Of a DNA stretch of 64,000 nucleotides, positions 50,502 to 61,300 are shown in pieces. The notes under the pieces are model-generated. The model saw only the letters and a list, made by a program, of their open reading frames with translations. It had not been told where the DNA came from and made no database searches. How positions within the stretch are numbered: position 1 is the first letter of the stretch; every line of letters starts with the position of its first letter. A program made the translations under genes and the position numbers. The stretch comes from Herpetosiphon gulosus (GTDB lineage Bacteria; Chloroflexota; Chloroflexia; Chloroflexales; Herpetosiphonaceae): the NCBI RefSeq assembly GCF_039545135.1, contig NZ_BAABRU010000006.1, forward strand, positions 1-64,000, in the 5' to 3' direction.

Positions 50502-53327
50502 TGCAGCATAATATTGACTGGTAAACACTAATCCGCCCCAATCCAAAACGAGGTCTTCACGTTGGATGGCTTGGCGATGCGCTAAAGCTAGGGCAAGCGC
50601 TGGGTCGTCTCCTTTTCTAAGCGTCGTATGGATTGTATTTAAAAGGCTACTGAGGCTGCCATCACGGCTCGGCCATAGATTGGCAAGCACTCCTTGAGCA
50701 CCCGCGATAATCCAAGCCCATGCCAAACTTAAGTTTTCTTCACCTGGAAGGAGTTCGGCCACAGCCCCATCACATGTCGATAGAATAACTAAAGCTTGGG
50801 CTACGTTTAAATGGATAATCTCGCTGAGCCATAACTCTCCATCAGTAAAGGCAATATGGCCAATCAGCCCATGAATCGGGCGCATACTGGCATGGGTTGC
50901 AAGATGGATAATGGAATAGTCACATTTATTCGTCATTGCTTTGATAGTAGCAAGCTGGCATTGCTGCTGGAGATCAAGCGTGTAGTCGTCTGGGTAATCA
51001 GTCGCTATCGTATCCAGCTCGGCTTCCACATGATCAAGGTTTGGATATGGATGATTAAAGGTAGTACAACCACCCAGAAAAATACGCTTGGAGCTTACCA
51101 CAGTTGGGCTTGGAGCAAATAACGTCAGGCTTGGAACAACTTGTAAAATTGCCATCTCGCACAACCACTTATCAGCAATGCGCAAGGCAGGCCAAGGCAA
51201 TTGATGTAAAACACCACTTGGCACAAGATACAAACGATAATCAGCATGGAGTTGCTGCTGCACCCGCTTGGGAATAAGCAATGATCCCAAGGTTGTTTGC
51301 AGCGACCAGCGTGGATCATCGCGATCAGGTGCTAAGCGCCCATCACGATAGGCAAAATTGCGGGATTGGGGATCACATGCCAACCGCAGCAATTGCTCAA
51401 CTTCCTTGGTAATGGCGATACATTCATAGAAAATCGATTGATGATCAATTCCTATAATTAAAAGATTATGCTCAACCCAGCAATAGGATAGAATTGTCCA
51501 ATGTGAGCCGTAGCTGCGTTGAAGATTAGCTTGGATGGTTTTAATCTCAAGCTGTTGTTCTGGCAATTCGGGTGGTAGCTGTTGATGACGAAGTTGCCCA
51601 AGCATCCGAACATAGTCCGCTAGTTGCGCTTGTAATTGGGCTTTGAGCGCCGCATTATGGCGTTGCGTTTGAACTGAACGACTGATTTCACGAATTGATT
51701 GCAGGAGTTGGGTTTGTTCAAAGCCTTGGGCGATCGTTGGCAATTGATGCCGTAAAAGGCGTTGAATCGTTAATGCTCGTTGCTGTTCGGCCAATAGCAG
51801 CATACTTGCAGCATTGTCCAAGCGCAAAGCACATACTAATGCATCAAGATACAATTGTTTGGCTCGCGTAAACAGCGAGCTACTAAGATGCTCACTCGCA
51901 AGTTGACGGCGCAGCATAAAGATACATTGACTAGCCGCCTCATAGTAGCTCAGTGCTTGGGATGGTTGGTGCTGTAATTCAGCCAAGCGGGCTAAGCCAT
52001 ACAAGGCTCGCCATTGATGAATTGGTTGCGATGCAAACTGATCAACTAATTCTTCAAGCAATCGTTGATCAATGGTTTGGCCATGTCGATGCTGTAATCC
52101 AATCCAGGTATGCTCTAAGCGGCATTCCGCAGCACGAGTATACTCACCATTTTGCAAAAACTGATCATGCGCCAAATAAAGCGTTTCCATGGCCAAATCA
52201 ATCGCTGCTTCCTGATAGAAAATATCAGCTTTGATCCGCGAGGCGCTACCCTTAAACAATTGGTGCTCAGCGGCTAGGGGAGCTTTTTCATAGGATTGTA
52301 TATAATAATGTGCTAGGGAGATATCATGCTTGAGAATCGCAATGCTGGCTAGGTTTAAATATAACATTAACATCCGGCCTTGAGCCGATTTCTCAGTAAA
52401 AATTGCCAAAGCCAGCATATAATGGGCTTGGGCAGCATCCCAATGCCCAATTTGCTGATAAATTGCGCCCAAGCTTCCTTCACAACTCCCCACATCAATC
52501 GTTCGACCAACTTGGTTAAACAATTCACGGGCTTGTTGGCAACGAGCTAATGCCCCAGCGTAATCGCCGCGCAATTGCAAGAGGGCACTTTGGTTGAGTT
52601 TCACAAAGGCTTGTTGTAACGGCAAATCATGGGTTTGAAATTCAACCGCCGCTTGATCCAGCAACGTTTGAGCTTCGGCTAATTGCTCGGATGAGATCAA
52701 GGCCCAAGCTTGTTCAACATGGCATTTAGCGATTTCAAGCAGATTAGCATCATGATCAAACCAAGCAATTGCTGCTTGCAAAAGCGGAATTGTCCGAAGA
52801 TATTCGCCTTTCGCCACCAGCGCTGCTCCAAGAACACGCTGGAGTTTCGCCGCATCGCTCCGATCTTGAGGATTATCCAAGTAGGGCAGCCATTGATCGA
52901 CAACCTGCTGAACCGCCTGAGGGTCGCGTTTACTATGCCAGGCCCTAGCCAAATAGATTGCGGTACGAGCAGCTTCAGTCATTTCGTTAAGCTGCTGATA
53001 TTGATCAATCAAGCTTGTCCATGCTTTGATCTCCGTCGAACTATCGGCTAATGATCGTTGGAGCAGCAGTGCGCGAAGCGAATGAAGTTGCCATAGTTGC
53101 GGAAACTCAGCTTGTTGAGCCAGCGTATGAGCAGTTTCTAACCATTGGACTGATTCGCTGATTCGCTCCCAAGCCAACAAGGCGGAACCTAAGAGGAAGG
53201 CCTTCCAGAATGGTTCGGCACCATCCTGATCGAATAGTTGAGCCTGAATTACTGCAGCCCGAGGATTTCGTTCCATGGTGTTCAGAATGGCATAAGCTTG
53301 TTCAGGAATCGTAAAAACAGAGGGCAT
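50490..53327 (-). CDS. TPR-CHAT protease (module B)
   Basis: 945 residues from the ATG at 53327, which follows AAGGATTGGCG; an upstream in-frame start is less likely. TPR repeats fill about 60-500 (AALVAKGEYLRTIPLLQAAI, ALARCQQARELFNQ). A coiled linker (about 545-600) precedes the CHAT domain (about 630-940), with catalytic His812 in HLATHA and Cys852 in LSTCDGA. The NLWPSRDGS segment is the equivalent of the family TLWPVDD. It is divergent from the sigma/anti-sigma pair at 53544-55151, with 216 bp between starts, and lies next to a second sigma pair on its other side. Likely a signal-triggered protease acting on the sigma partners. Confidence 0.88.
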   Translation of the reverse strand: MPSVFTIPEQAYAILNTMERNPRAAVIQAQLFDQDGAEPFWKAFLLGSALLAWERISESVQWLETAHTLAQQAEFPQLWQLHSLRALLLQRSLADSSTEIKAWTSLIDQYQQLNEMTEAARTAIYLARAWHSKRDPQAVQQVVDQWLPYLDNPQDRSDAAKLQRVLGAALVAKGEYLRTIPLLQAAIAWFDHDANLLEIAKCHVEQAWALISSEQLAEAQTLLDQAAVEFQTHDLPLQQAFVKLNQSALLQLRGDYAGALARCQQARELFNQVGRTIDVGSCEGSLGAIYQQIGHWDAAQAHYMLALAIFTEKSAQGRMLMLYLNLASIAILKHDISLAHYYIQSYEKAPLAAEHQLFKGSASRIKADIFYQEAAIDLAMETLYLAHDQFLQNGEYTRAAECRLEHTWIGLQHRHGQTIDQRLLEELVDQFASQPIHQWRALYGLARLAELQHQPSQALSYYEAASQCIFMLRRQLASEHLSSSLFTRAKQLYLDALVCALRLDNAASMLLLAEQQRALTIQRLLRHQLPTIAQGFEQTQLLQSIREISRSVQTQRHNAALKAQLQAQLADYVRMLGQLRHQQLPPELPEQQLEIKTIQANLQRSYGSHWTILSYCWVEHNLLIIGIDHQSIFYECIAITKEVEQLLRLACDPQSRNFAYRDGRLAPDRDDPRWSLQTTLGSLLIPKRVQQQLHADYRLYLVPSGVLHQLPWPALRIADKWLCEMAILQVVPSLTLFAPSPTVVSSKRIFLGGCTTFNHPYPNLDHVEAELDTIATDYPDDYTLDLQQQCQLATIKAMTNKCDYSIIHLATHASMRPIHGLIGHIAFTDGELWLSEIIHLNVAQALVILSTCDGAVAELLPGEENLSLAWAWIIAGAQGVLANLWPSRDGSLSSLLNTIHTTLRKGDDPALALALAHRQAIQREDLVLDWGGLVFTSQYYAAERD

Positions 53328-53466
53328 CGCCAATCCTTTCCTTGGAATTGTTAGGCATTTCAGGATTATTAGCTTGCTAATAATAGCCATTTATGTTATT
53401 GATTAGCGTATCAGATGCAGATGGAGTGGATTCTAGCATATTTTACTGAATGTTTAAAGCGCTTGA

Positions 53467-53515
53467 TTGGCATGCTATGCCAATGTTCGATCTATTGCTG
53501 AGCGATTAATTCGCT
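53467..53515. promoter_or_regulatory. Two palindromes in the CHAT/sigma divergent promoter
   Basis: TTGGCAT-GCT-ATGCCAA (53467-53483) is a perfect 7-bp palindrome. AGCGA-TTAAT-TCGCT (53501-53515) is a perfect 5-bp one. Both lie within 80 bp of the sigma start and may bind dimeric regulators. Confidence 0.45.
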
Positions 53516-53543
53516 GATAAATTTGGTATTTTAAGGAACACCC

Positions 53544-54284
53544 ATGGCAACTCACCATGCGAAGGTTGATTTTGTAGCAGCGTTTAGCTTGGCTCAAAGC
53601 TGGCAATTAAGCCCAGAACAATGCTTCGAGTATGCGATTACACTTGAACAGAGTGAAGCCATAACGCCTGAGGAACAGGCGCTCGTTTTGAGCTATATTC
53701 ATACCGAAAAACATCTGGTGCAGGCACTCCAAGATAGCAACCACCCTGATCACGCAGCTGCGCTGAGCGAAGTTCAAGCCCAATGTCTCCATACAATTCG
53801 GCTCTATAGCTACCACTGGAAAAAAGATAATGCCTTAGCCGAAGAAGATATTTGTCAAACAGCCTTGCTAAGAACCCTTGAGAAAATTAAACTGTTCAAG
53901 TATCGTTCAGCCTTCCGTACATGGATTACGCGGATTGTCATTAATGAGTCGTTACAGTTACATCGCCGCCAAAATACCCAATCCCGAGCCGCCGAACAAG
54001 AGTCGCTGGAATTGCATGCAGGATTACAGAGTCACCAAGAATCAGTGCTTGACGTTGCCATCAATAATGTTGAACGCATTGAATTTGAAGCGATCCTACG
54101 CCAACAAACCGATCAACGCTTACTAACCGTTTTTGAAATGTATGTTGATCAAGATGCAACCCTGAAGCAAATTGGGGAATATCTGCATCTCAAGCCAAGC
54201 CGAGTGCATACCTTACTGAAGCTTGTCCGGGATTTATTTCGGGGGTTTCGCGATAACCCTGATCACAATCCACCGCAGACCTGA
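53544..54284 (+). CDS. ECF-like sigma factor (module B)
   Basis: 246 residues. An N-terminal helical extension of about 80 residues is followed by region 2 (EEDICQTALLRTLEKIKLF and FRTWITRIVINESLQLHRR) and region 4 (RLLTVFEMYVDQDATLKQI then KPSRVHTLLKLVRDLFRG). TTAAGGAA precedes the ATG. A zinc-binding anti-sigma-like gene follows after 81 bp and both end at one terminator. It is divergent from the TPR-CHAT gene. Confidence 0.82.
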   Translation: MATHHAKVDFVAAFSLAQSWQLSPEQCFEYAITLEQSEAITPEEQALVLSYIHTEKHLVQALQDSNHPDHAAALSEVQAQCLHTIRLYSYHWKKDNALAEEDICQTALLRTLEKIKLFKYRSAFRTWITRIVINESLQLHRRQNTQSRAAEQESLELHAGLQSHQESVLDVAINNVERIEFEAILRQQTDQRLLTVFEMYVDQDATLKQIGEYLHLKPSRVHTLLKLVRDLFRGFRDNPDHNPPQT

Positions 54285-54365
54285 AAAATTTTTTAGTTAA
54301 CGTATCTAGATCATAAGACGCGCTATGCTATTGAATGACGAAAAATCTAGTTGATTGAGTATGCT

Positions 54366-55151
54366 ATGAACCCACCATTATGCGCTTGTAGCGATGTACA
54401 ACATTGGCTACAAACCAAGCTCACAACAATCACCTTGGCAGAAGCCTATCAAGCCTTTAATCGGCATCTTTGTGAGTGCCCAATTTGCCGAGGAGCACTC
54501 TATGAGTCCATTCGCCTAGAGTGGTTAGCTGATCACATCCCATCGTCGGATTGCGAGCAGTGTCAGGATCTCATGACTGATTTTGTTACTTTAGAGCGGC
54601 ATAATCCGCTTGAAGCATTGCAACGCTATCCCAGTGTTTGGCTGCACCTGTGGTTTTGTGCTGAATGTTTAGAAACCTATACTGAATTTGTTGGCTTGCT
54701 TGATCACGAACCTTCATTACTTATGCCAACCCATTGGATTGGCCCGAGTGTCGCTGCTTCGATTGCCAAACCATCGGTCATCGAGCGCTTTAAACCATTA
54801 CTAACCATTCTCCGTTCGGCACTTGGTGGCTTGCCAACCCAGCTTGAACTGAGCGGAGCATTTCGTAACAGCGGGGCTATGGGCTATTTGATTCGTCCAT
54901 TTGGGGCTTATACCATCCCACCATTCTCAGGTGAGATCCATGCCTTTGCCGAAACCGATGGCACTTGGACACTTGAGGTAAGCATTGAGCCATTGCGTCC
55001 TGGCTCGTTGAAAGCCCAAATTGGAACCTATAGTCAAGTTTGCCCAATTCCTTTGGAAGGGCCAGCCGTATTTGTTGCCATTCCGCAAGATCAGTTAATG
55101 TCGCCGGAAACTGATCTCAAGCTCTCGATCGAACTTGCTGATTTGCCCTAA
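54366..55151 (+). CDS. Zinc-binding anti-sigma-like protein (CHAT module B)
   Basis: 261 residues from the ATG at 54366 (a TTG at 54351 is possible; the ribosome site is weak). Three Cys groups: H34-x-C36-x-C38-x2-C41, C63-x2-C66 and H94-x3-C98-x2-C101. The last two match the C-x2-C and H-x3-C-x2-C of the module A partner, the zinc anti-sigma pattern. No membrane helix follows. The C-terminal part (about 190-258) is beta-rich and ends PAVFVAIPQDQ, similar to the module C partner. Expected to bind the sigma factor from the gene before it, and a candidate substrate of the CHAT protease. Confidence 0.72.
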   Translation: MNPPLCACSDVQHWLQTKLTTITLAEAYQAFNRHLCECPICRGALYESIRLEWLADHIPSSDCEQCQDLMTDFVTLERHNPLEALQRYPSVWLHLWFCAECLETYTEFVGLLDHEPSLLMPTHWIGPSVAASIAKPSVIERFKPLLTILRSALGGLPTQLELSGAFRNSGAMGYLIRPFGAYTIPPFSGEIHAFAETDGTWTLEVSIEPLRPGSLKAQIGTYSQVCPIPLEGPAVFVAIPQDQLMSPETDLKLSIELADLP

Positions 55152-55165
55152 AGCTCATCGATCTG

Positions 55166-55200
55166 GCCTAACCCAATAAGCCTCAAGCCTAGGGTTAGGC
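55166..55200 (+). terminator. Terminator of the module B sigma operon
   Basis: GCCTAACCC and GGGTTAGGC form a 9-bp perfect stem with a 17-nt loop, followed by TATTTAA. Confidence 0.65.
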
Positions 55201-55360
55201 TATTTAACATGCTTACGGCGAGTCAGCTCACAACCCCAATCAAAGCTTATGGTATTCTCTGTGCTAAGAGTCCTTCTTGCTGCCTGCGCTGACGCTGATA
55301 TCCTAGATTCTCGGCGGTTAGCAGCAGCGTTGCTTGCTAGCTAGGCTTGGAGAATGCCAC

Positions 55361-58300
55361 ATGATAGCTGACTTATTGTCGCGCCCCGAGGTTAATACCC
55401 TGCCCGATCTGCTCCGAGCCGCAGCAGAAGCCAATCCCAATCAAGTAATTATCCATATCGCCGCAGCAGGACACGAACGGGTTATCTGTTATCGAGACCT
55501 GTATACCAATGCTCAGCAGATGGCCCATATGCTCCGGAGCAGTGGCTTGGCTCCACGCCAGTTAATCCTTATTGCTGTTGAAGCCAGCGATGATTTCCTA
55601 ACAAGCTTTTGGGGTGCGATCATAGCGGGCCTTATTCCAGCACCCTTAGCCGCCGAACCAGAACGTATTTTGGCAATCTGGGCAGCCCTCGATCAACCAG
55701 CCTTACTGGTTAATCCAAACCTTGGCGAGCGCCTTGTTGCATTGGTCACCCAGCAAGAGCTAGCTCATCGATTTCCGCTAGCGCCCCAAAAGCTCGAAGC
55801 GGGGTCATGGACAATCCCAAATATTCAGCTTTTCTCTTCTGTCCCACAGACTACTATGTTTTCCGATAGCCTAGTATCAATTGATGCTTGGCAACCCCAA
55901 GCAAGCACAACTGCCTACCTTCAGTTTTCATCGGGAAGCACTGGTAATCCTCGTGGGATCGAATTATCTCATGCGGCATTGCTTGCCAACCTACGCCAGA
56001 TGCAGACTGCCTGTGCGCTGAATGATCAAGATAGTACGGTAACTTGGATGCCCTACTATCACGATATGGGCTTGATTACAACCCATCTATTGCCACTTGC
56101 GGTCGGAATCAAGCAGGTAAAAATCGCTGAATTTTATTTTGCCCGCCGACCGTTGATCTGGCTAGAACTTGCTGATCGCCATCAAGCAACGTTGCTCACA
56201 GCAGCACCCTTCGCACTGGAGTTAGTAACTCGGCGCGTACCAGCAGAGCGGATTGCAGCACTTGACCTCAGTTGTGTGCGAGCACTGGTCGTTGGAGCCG
56301 AACCGATTATTCCAGCCACCTGTCGAGCCTTTCTTGAACACCTCGCCCCAGCAGGACTAGCCCCTCAAGCCTTGCTACCAGTCTATGGGCTGGCCGAGGC
56401 CTGCGTTGGCGTTACGCTCTCGCCGCTTGGCACTGGCATGCGCACCTATCTGCTTGATCGTCAGCTGTTGGTACACGAGGGCAGAGCGGTTATGGTGGAT
56501 CACGCTCAGCGAGATCAACCTCAGAGCACAAACTCCGACGCTGAGCCGCCGCTCGAAATCGTTGATGTAGGCCGAGCATTACCAAATTGCTCACTACGGA
56601 TTGTTGATGATCATGATGATGTACTGGCTGATGGCTATATTGGCCAGCTTCAGGTGGCTGGACCGCAATTGATGCGTGGCTATCATCGGGCAACTGACCC
56701 AACCGCTGCATTTGCTGATGGTTGGCTACGCACTGGCGATCTGGGCTTTTTACTGCATGGTCGGTTGGTCATTACGGGCAGAGCCAAAGAAATCATTATT
56801 GTCAATGGTCAAAAATATCATGCTCCCGACCTTGAAGATCGCATTCGCAACCTTGATGGCTTGCAGCATACTCGGCTGGCGGTTTGCGGAGCAACTCGTA
56901 TTGACGATGCTAGCGAGCGGGTTGTGGTCTTTCTTGCGCTGCCGCGGGCAATCCAAAGCCACCCTCAAGGCGTTTGGCAAGCTGCAATTCCATTACTCAG
57001 CGAGGTTGTTCGCTGTCTACGTCGTGCGACCAATACCAGCGCAATCGATATTGTGCCGTTGTCGGCCAAGCAATTTCCCCGCACGACCAGCGGAAAAACA
57101 CGGCGCACTCAGCTACGGGCACGCTATGAGGCAGGTGAATTTGATAGCCTGATCAACGCAGTTCATGCTGAGTTAGCGAAATTTCACCCAATCCCTGCAA
57201 TGATCGTTCCTGCGAGCCTTGAACAAGCGATTATTCAGCTTTGCGCTCAAACTCTGGGGATTGAGCCAAGCATTATTGGCTGGCAAACATCAATTTTTGA
57301 GCTTGGCGCGACCTCGTTACAATTGATGGATCTTTTGGCACTGATTGGTGATCAATTTCAGGTTGAGCCTGATCCTGCGGTGTTGCGAGCATATGAAACC
57401 CCGGCCAAATTGGCCAACTGGCTACGACTTCAAACCCAAAAAGCCCTTGAAACGCAGCCTCGATCGATCAGCAAAGAACCTTTGCCAGCAGAAACAGAGC
57501 CGATCGCGGTTATTGGCATGGCCTGTCGTTTGCCTGATGCCGAAACCCCTGAACAGTTTTGGGCCAACCTCATCGCTGGGGTCGATAGCATTCGGCCGCT
57601 ACCCGCCTCGCGGCATAACTCACTACAATCAGAATACGCTTGGGGCAGTAGCATCGCCGATGTAGACTCCTTCGATCCAGCGTTCTTCAAGATTAGCCCA
57701 GCTGAAGCGGCAGTCATAGACCCGCAACAGCGGATTTTGTTGGAATTAGCCTATCAAGCCTTAGAGCACGCTGGCTATGCAGGTGGGCGACGGCTTGGCA
57801 GGCGGGTTGGCGTGTTTATTGGGGTCGGAGAATCGGCATATCAGCAGTTGCTGCTCCCCCTAATTGATAGTGACTCACCATTACATCCCGCAACCGTCAC
57901 CGGAACGATGCGCAATCTGATTGCGGGACGCATCGCCCATTGCCTTGATCTCAACGGGCCGGCAATCGCGATCGATACAGCATGTTCATCAAGCTTAGTG
58001 GCGTTACATCTGGCCCGAACAAGCTTGCTAGCTGGTGATTGCGATATGGCGATCGTCGGCGGAATTAATCTCAATCTGAATAATACAGCGCACCAGCTGC
58101 TGGGGCTGGCTGGGGCATTATCACCAAGTGGGCGTTGTCGGGCTTTTGATGCTCAGGCTGATGGAATTGTGCTAGGCGAGGGCGCAGGCATCATCATCTT
58201 GGAACGTCAGGCAATTGCCCAACAGCACAGCGATCCGATCTTGGCCTTGATTCGTGGTTCAGCGATTAACAACGATGGTCATGGCCTCAGTCCCATGGCT

Positions 58301-61300
58301 CCCAACCCAATTCGCCAAGCCGAGGTACTCGAGCAGGCCTATCGTAACGCGGCGATCGATCCAGCAAGTGTCTCGTATATTGAGGCTCATGGCACTGGAA
58401 CGGCCATTGGTGACCCGATCGAAGCTCGCTCATTAGCCCAAATCTTCCCTCCCGCAACTGCTGGCGAAACTCGCCTGATTGGCTCGGTCAAAACTAATAT
58501 TGGCCATTTGCTGAATGCGGCGGGCATTCCGTCGTTAATCAAAGTGATTTTAATGCTGCAACATGGCCAAATTCCGCCATCACTCCATTACACAAAACCC
58601 AATCAGCGCATTGCACTAGCAGCTAGTGGTTTGGCAATTAACAGCACATTAACTCCATGGTACGGCCCGCAACCGCTACGGGCGGGAATTAATAGTTTTG
58701 GATTTGGCGGAACGAATGCTCATGTGATTCTTGAAGCTGCGCCAAATGCTAACCAGCCACAAGTAATCAGCACGAATCATTCATTCCAACTATTAGCGCT
58801 TTCAGCACGAAACCAAACGGCACTAGGCCAGCTTGCTGAGGCATTAGCCAAACGTCTGCACAGCGATCAGACCCTCAGTGTGGCAGATGTGTGTTTCAGC
58901 ATGACCGAACGCGAGATTTTTGAACAACGGGCAGCCATCCTGATTGATCCGACAAAGGAGCCACGAACCGAGCTTATTGCAGCCTTAGAGCAGCTAGCCA
59001 CAGCTCAGCCCAACCCCGCAGTTATCCAAGCATCGACGAATGGTCACCACGGTAAAATAGCCTTGCTGTTTGCAGGCCAAGGCGCTCAGTATCCCCAACA
59101 AGGCGCAGTGCTTTATCAAGAGCAAACAATTTTTAAAACAACCCTCGATGCAGCATCAGCCCAGTTAGGGCTGATCAATGGCCGAACCCTCCTTGAGTGG
59201 TGTTTTGATCCCGATGTCGATAACACGATGCTGGCTGATACCGCGATTACGCAACCGCTGTTGGTTGCATTTGAAGTAGCCTTAGCGCGACTGGTGATCA
59301 GTTGGGGGCTTGCCCCAGATGCAGTGGTTGGGCATAGTGTTGGTGAGCTAGCAGCAGCATGTATCGCCGGAAGCCTCAGTTTTGAAGCGGTTTTAGAGCT
59401 TGCTCGAGCACGTGGTCAGCTCATGGCAACTCATGCCGAGCCAGGCATGATGGCAGCAGTTTTTGCCCCAGCAGCGGTGGTGCAGGCGGCGATTGCCCCG
59501 ATGGCAGCCGATTTGAGCATCGCTGCCTTCAATACACCTAACCAAGTGGTGATTGCCGGAAAAAATCAGGCCGTTACGCAGGCCTTGCAACGCTTGGAAT
59601 ACGATGGCTATACGGCGATCAGCATCAACCAGCAGATGGCCTATCACTCGCCATTAATCCAAGCCGCCGCCCAACCAATCGCCGCAGCAGCGGCAGCGCT
59701 CGTCCCAAATCCGCCAAGCATCCCGATGCTGAGCAGCGTAAGCGTCGATTGGATCGGTGGTACTACAACGATCGATGCAGCGTATTGGGCAAACCAAGCA
59801 ATTCAGCCAGTACAGTTTGCACCTGCAATCGAACGATTAATTAATGAGGGTTTTAGCACGTTTGTTGAAATTGGCCCGGGCAGCACGCTGGCGGCCTTTG
59901 TCCGCCAAACTTTGGCCCAACGCAATGGGCATATCGAGGCACTGTTGCGCAGAGGTGAAAATGATCATGCCAGCATTCGGACTGCCCTCAGTCGCCTGTG
60001 GGTCAAAGGAATTGATCTCGATATGGCGGCAATCGTCACCAGTTTGGCTGGTGGTCGGCGGGTCACGCTCCCAGCCTATCCATTTGCCCGTGAACGGCAC
60101 TGGCTCCCAACGCCAGCAGCAAGCCCACAACCTAGCGCTATAACATTGCATTCAAAACAAACCGCCTTGTACAATAATCAGCAAATCGCTGCCGTAACCC
60201 TCAATCCCACGTCAAACGGCTATAGCTTGCAGCTCAAAACCGCCGATGGCCAGATTTTGCTCAAATTGGATGATCTTCAGCCCGAGCAGCCCACACCGCC
60301 GCCAGCGCTACCAACTCAGGGCTTGCTGCATGCGATCAGCTGGAACGAGCTAGCACTACCAACCCAAACAACCACAATCAATACCTGGCTGATTATTAGT
60401 CCGATGGCGCATGAACTTGCCACAAAGCTTGCCAGCGCAAGCCATGCACTTGGGCAGCAGTGCCTGATTGTAAGCAGTGATTCGTTAGCAAGCGAACGAC
60501 CAACGTTCGCAGACCAGCCCTATGGCGTGATTTTCCTAGCGGATTGTGGCCGCTTGCCAACAATTATCCACGCCGATGAGCTTGATCAGGGAGTCTTAGA
60601 ACTCTTACAAGCAACCCAATCAATTCTGACATGGCCCGACCAACCAGCAGGCTTATGGGTGGTTACAGCTGGCGCATATGCCCCAAGTGCTGATGAGGAT
60701 GTTGCTGCTGAACGAGCACTGGTTGCCGGGCTGGGTGCGGCAATGCCTGATCAGAATACTGGCTTTCCATGTGTGGTGATTGATCTGCCATGGGCTGCTG
60801 ATGCTGGGGAGCAGGCCAAAACGCTGGTTCAAGAACTTGGAGTGCAACCAATCAGCGGAGTATTTGCTTGGCGCGATGGCAAGCGATTAACCCGTACCAT
60901 CGCGCCGCTGCCAGCGGAACTACCATCGCCCAATGGGTTGGCACCAGCCGAACCAGCAGGCCGTGTTATTGTGATTGTTGGCGGAGCGGGTGGGGTTGGG
61001 GCACAGCTGGCGCGACATCTCGCCACCCGCAACCAGCCAAAACTGATCCTGCTTGGTCGATCACCGCTTGATCCTCAACGAGCTGGGTTGCTGGCCGACC
61101 TTGAATCACTTGGAGCCGAGGCCCACTATCATCAAGTTGATATTTGTGATGCGCAGCAAGTTGAAGCCTTGATTGCCAAACTAACCATCACCACCAGAAT
61201 TTTCGGGATTATCCAAGCAGCAGCAACCCTTGATGTTGGCTCGCTCTCGGCCAAGCAGCCTGAGCAATTTGCCGCCGTCCTTGCACCAAAAGTTAAAGGA

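Noticed and set aside
37615-55151. Search for a CRISPR array or cas genes near the TPR-CHAT genes
   Set aside because: No regularly spaced repeats and no Cas-like proteins were seen; the type III-E comparison rests on the protein parts only.
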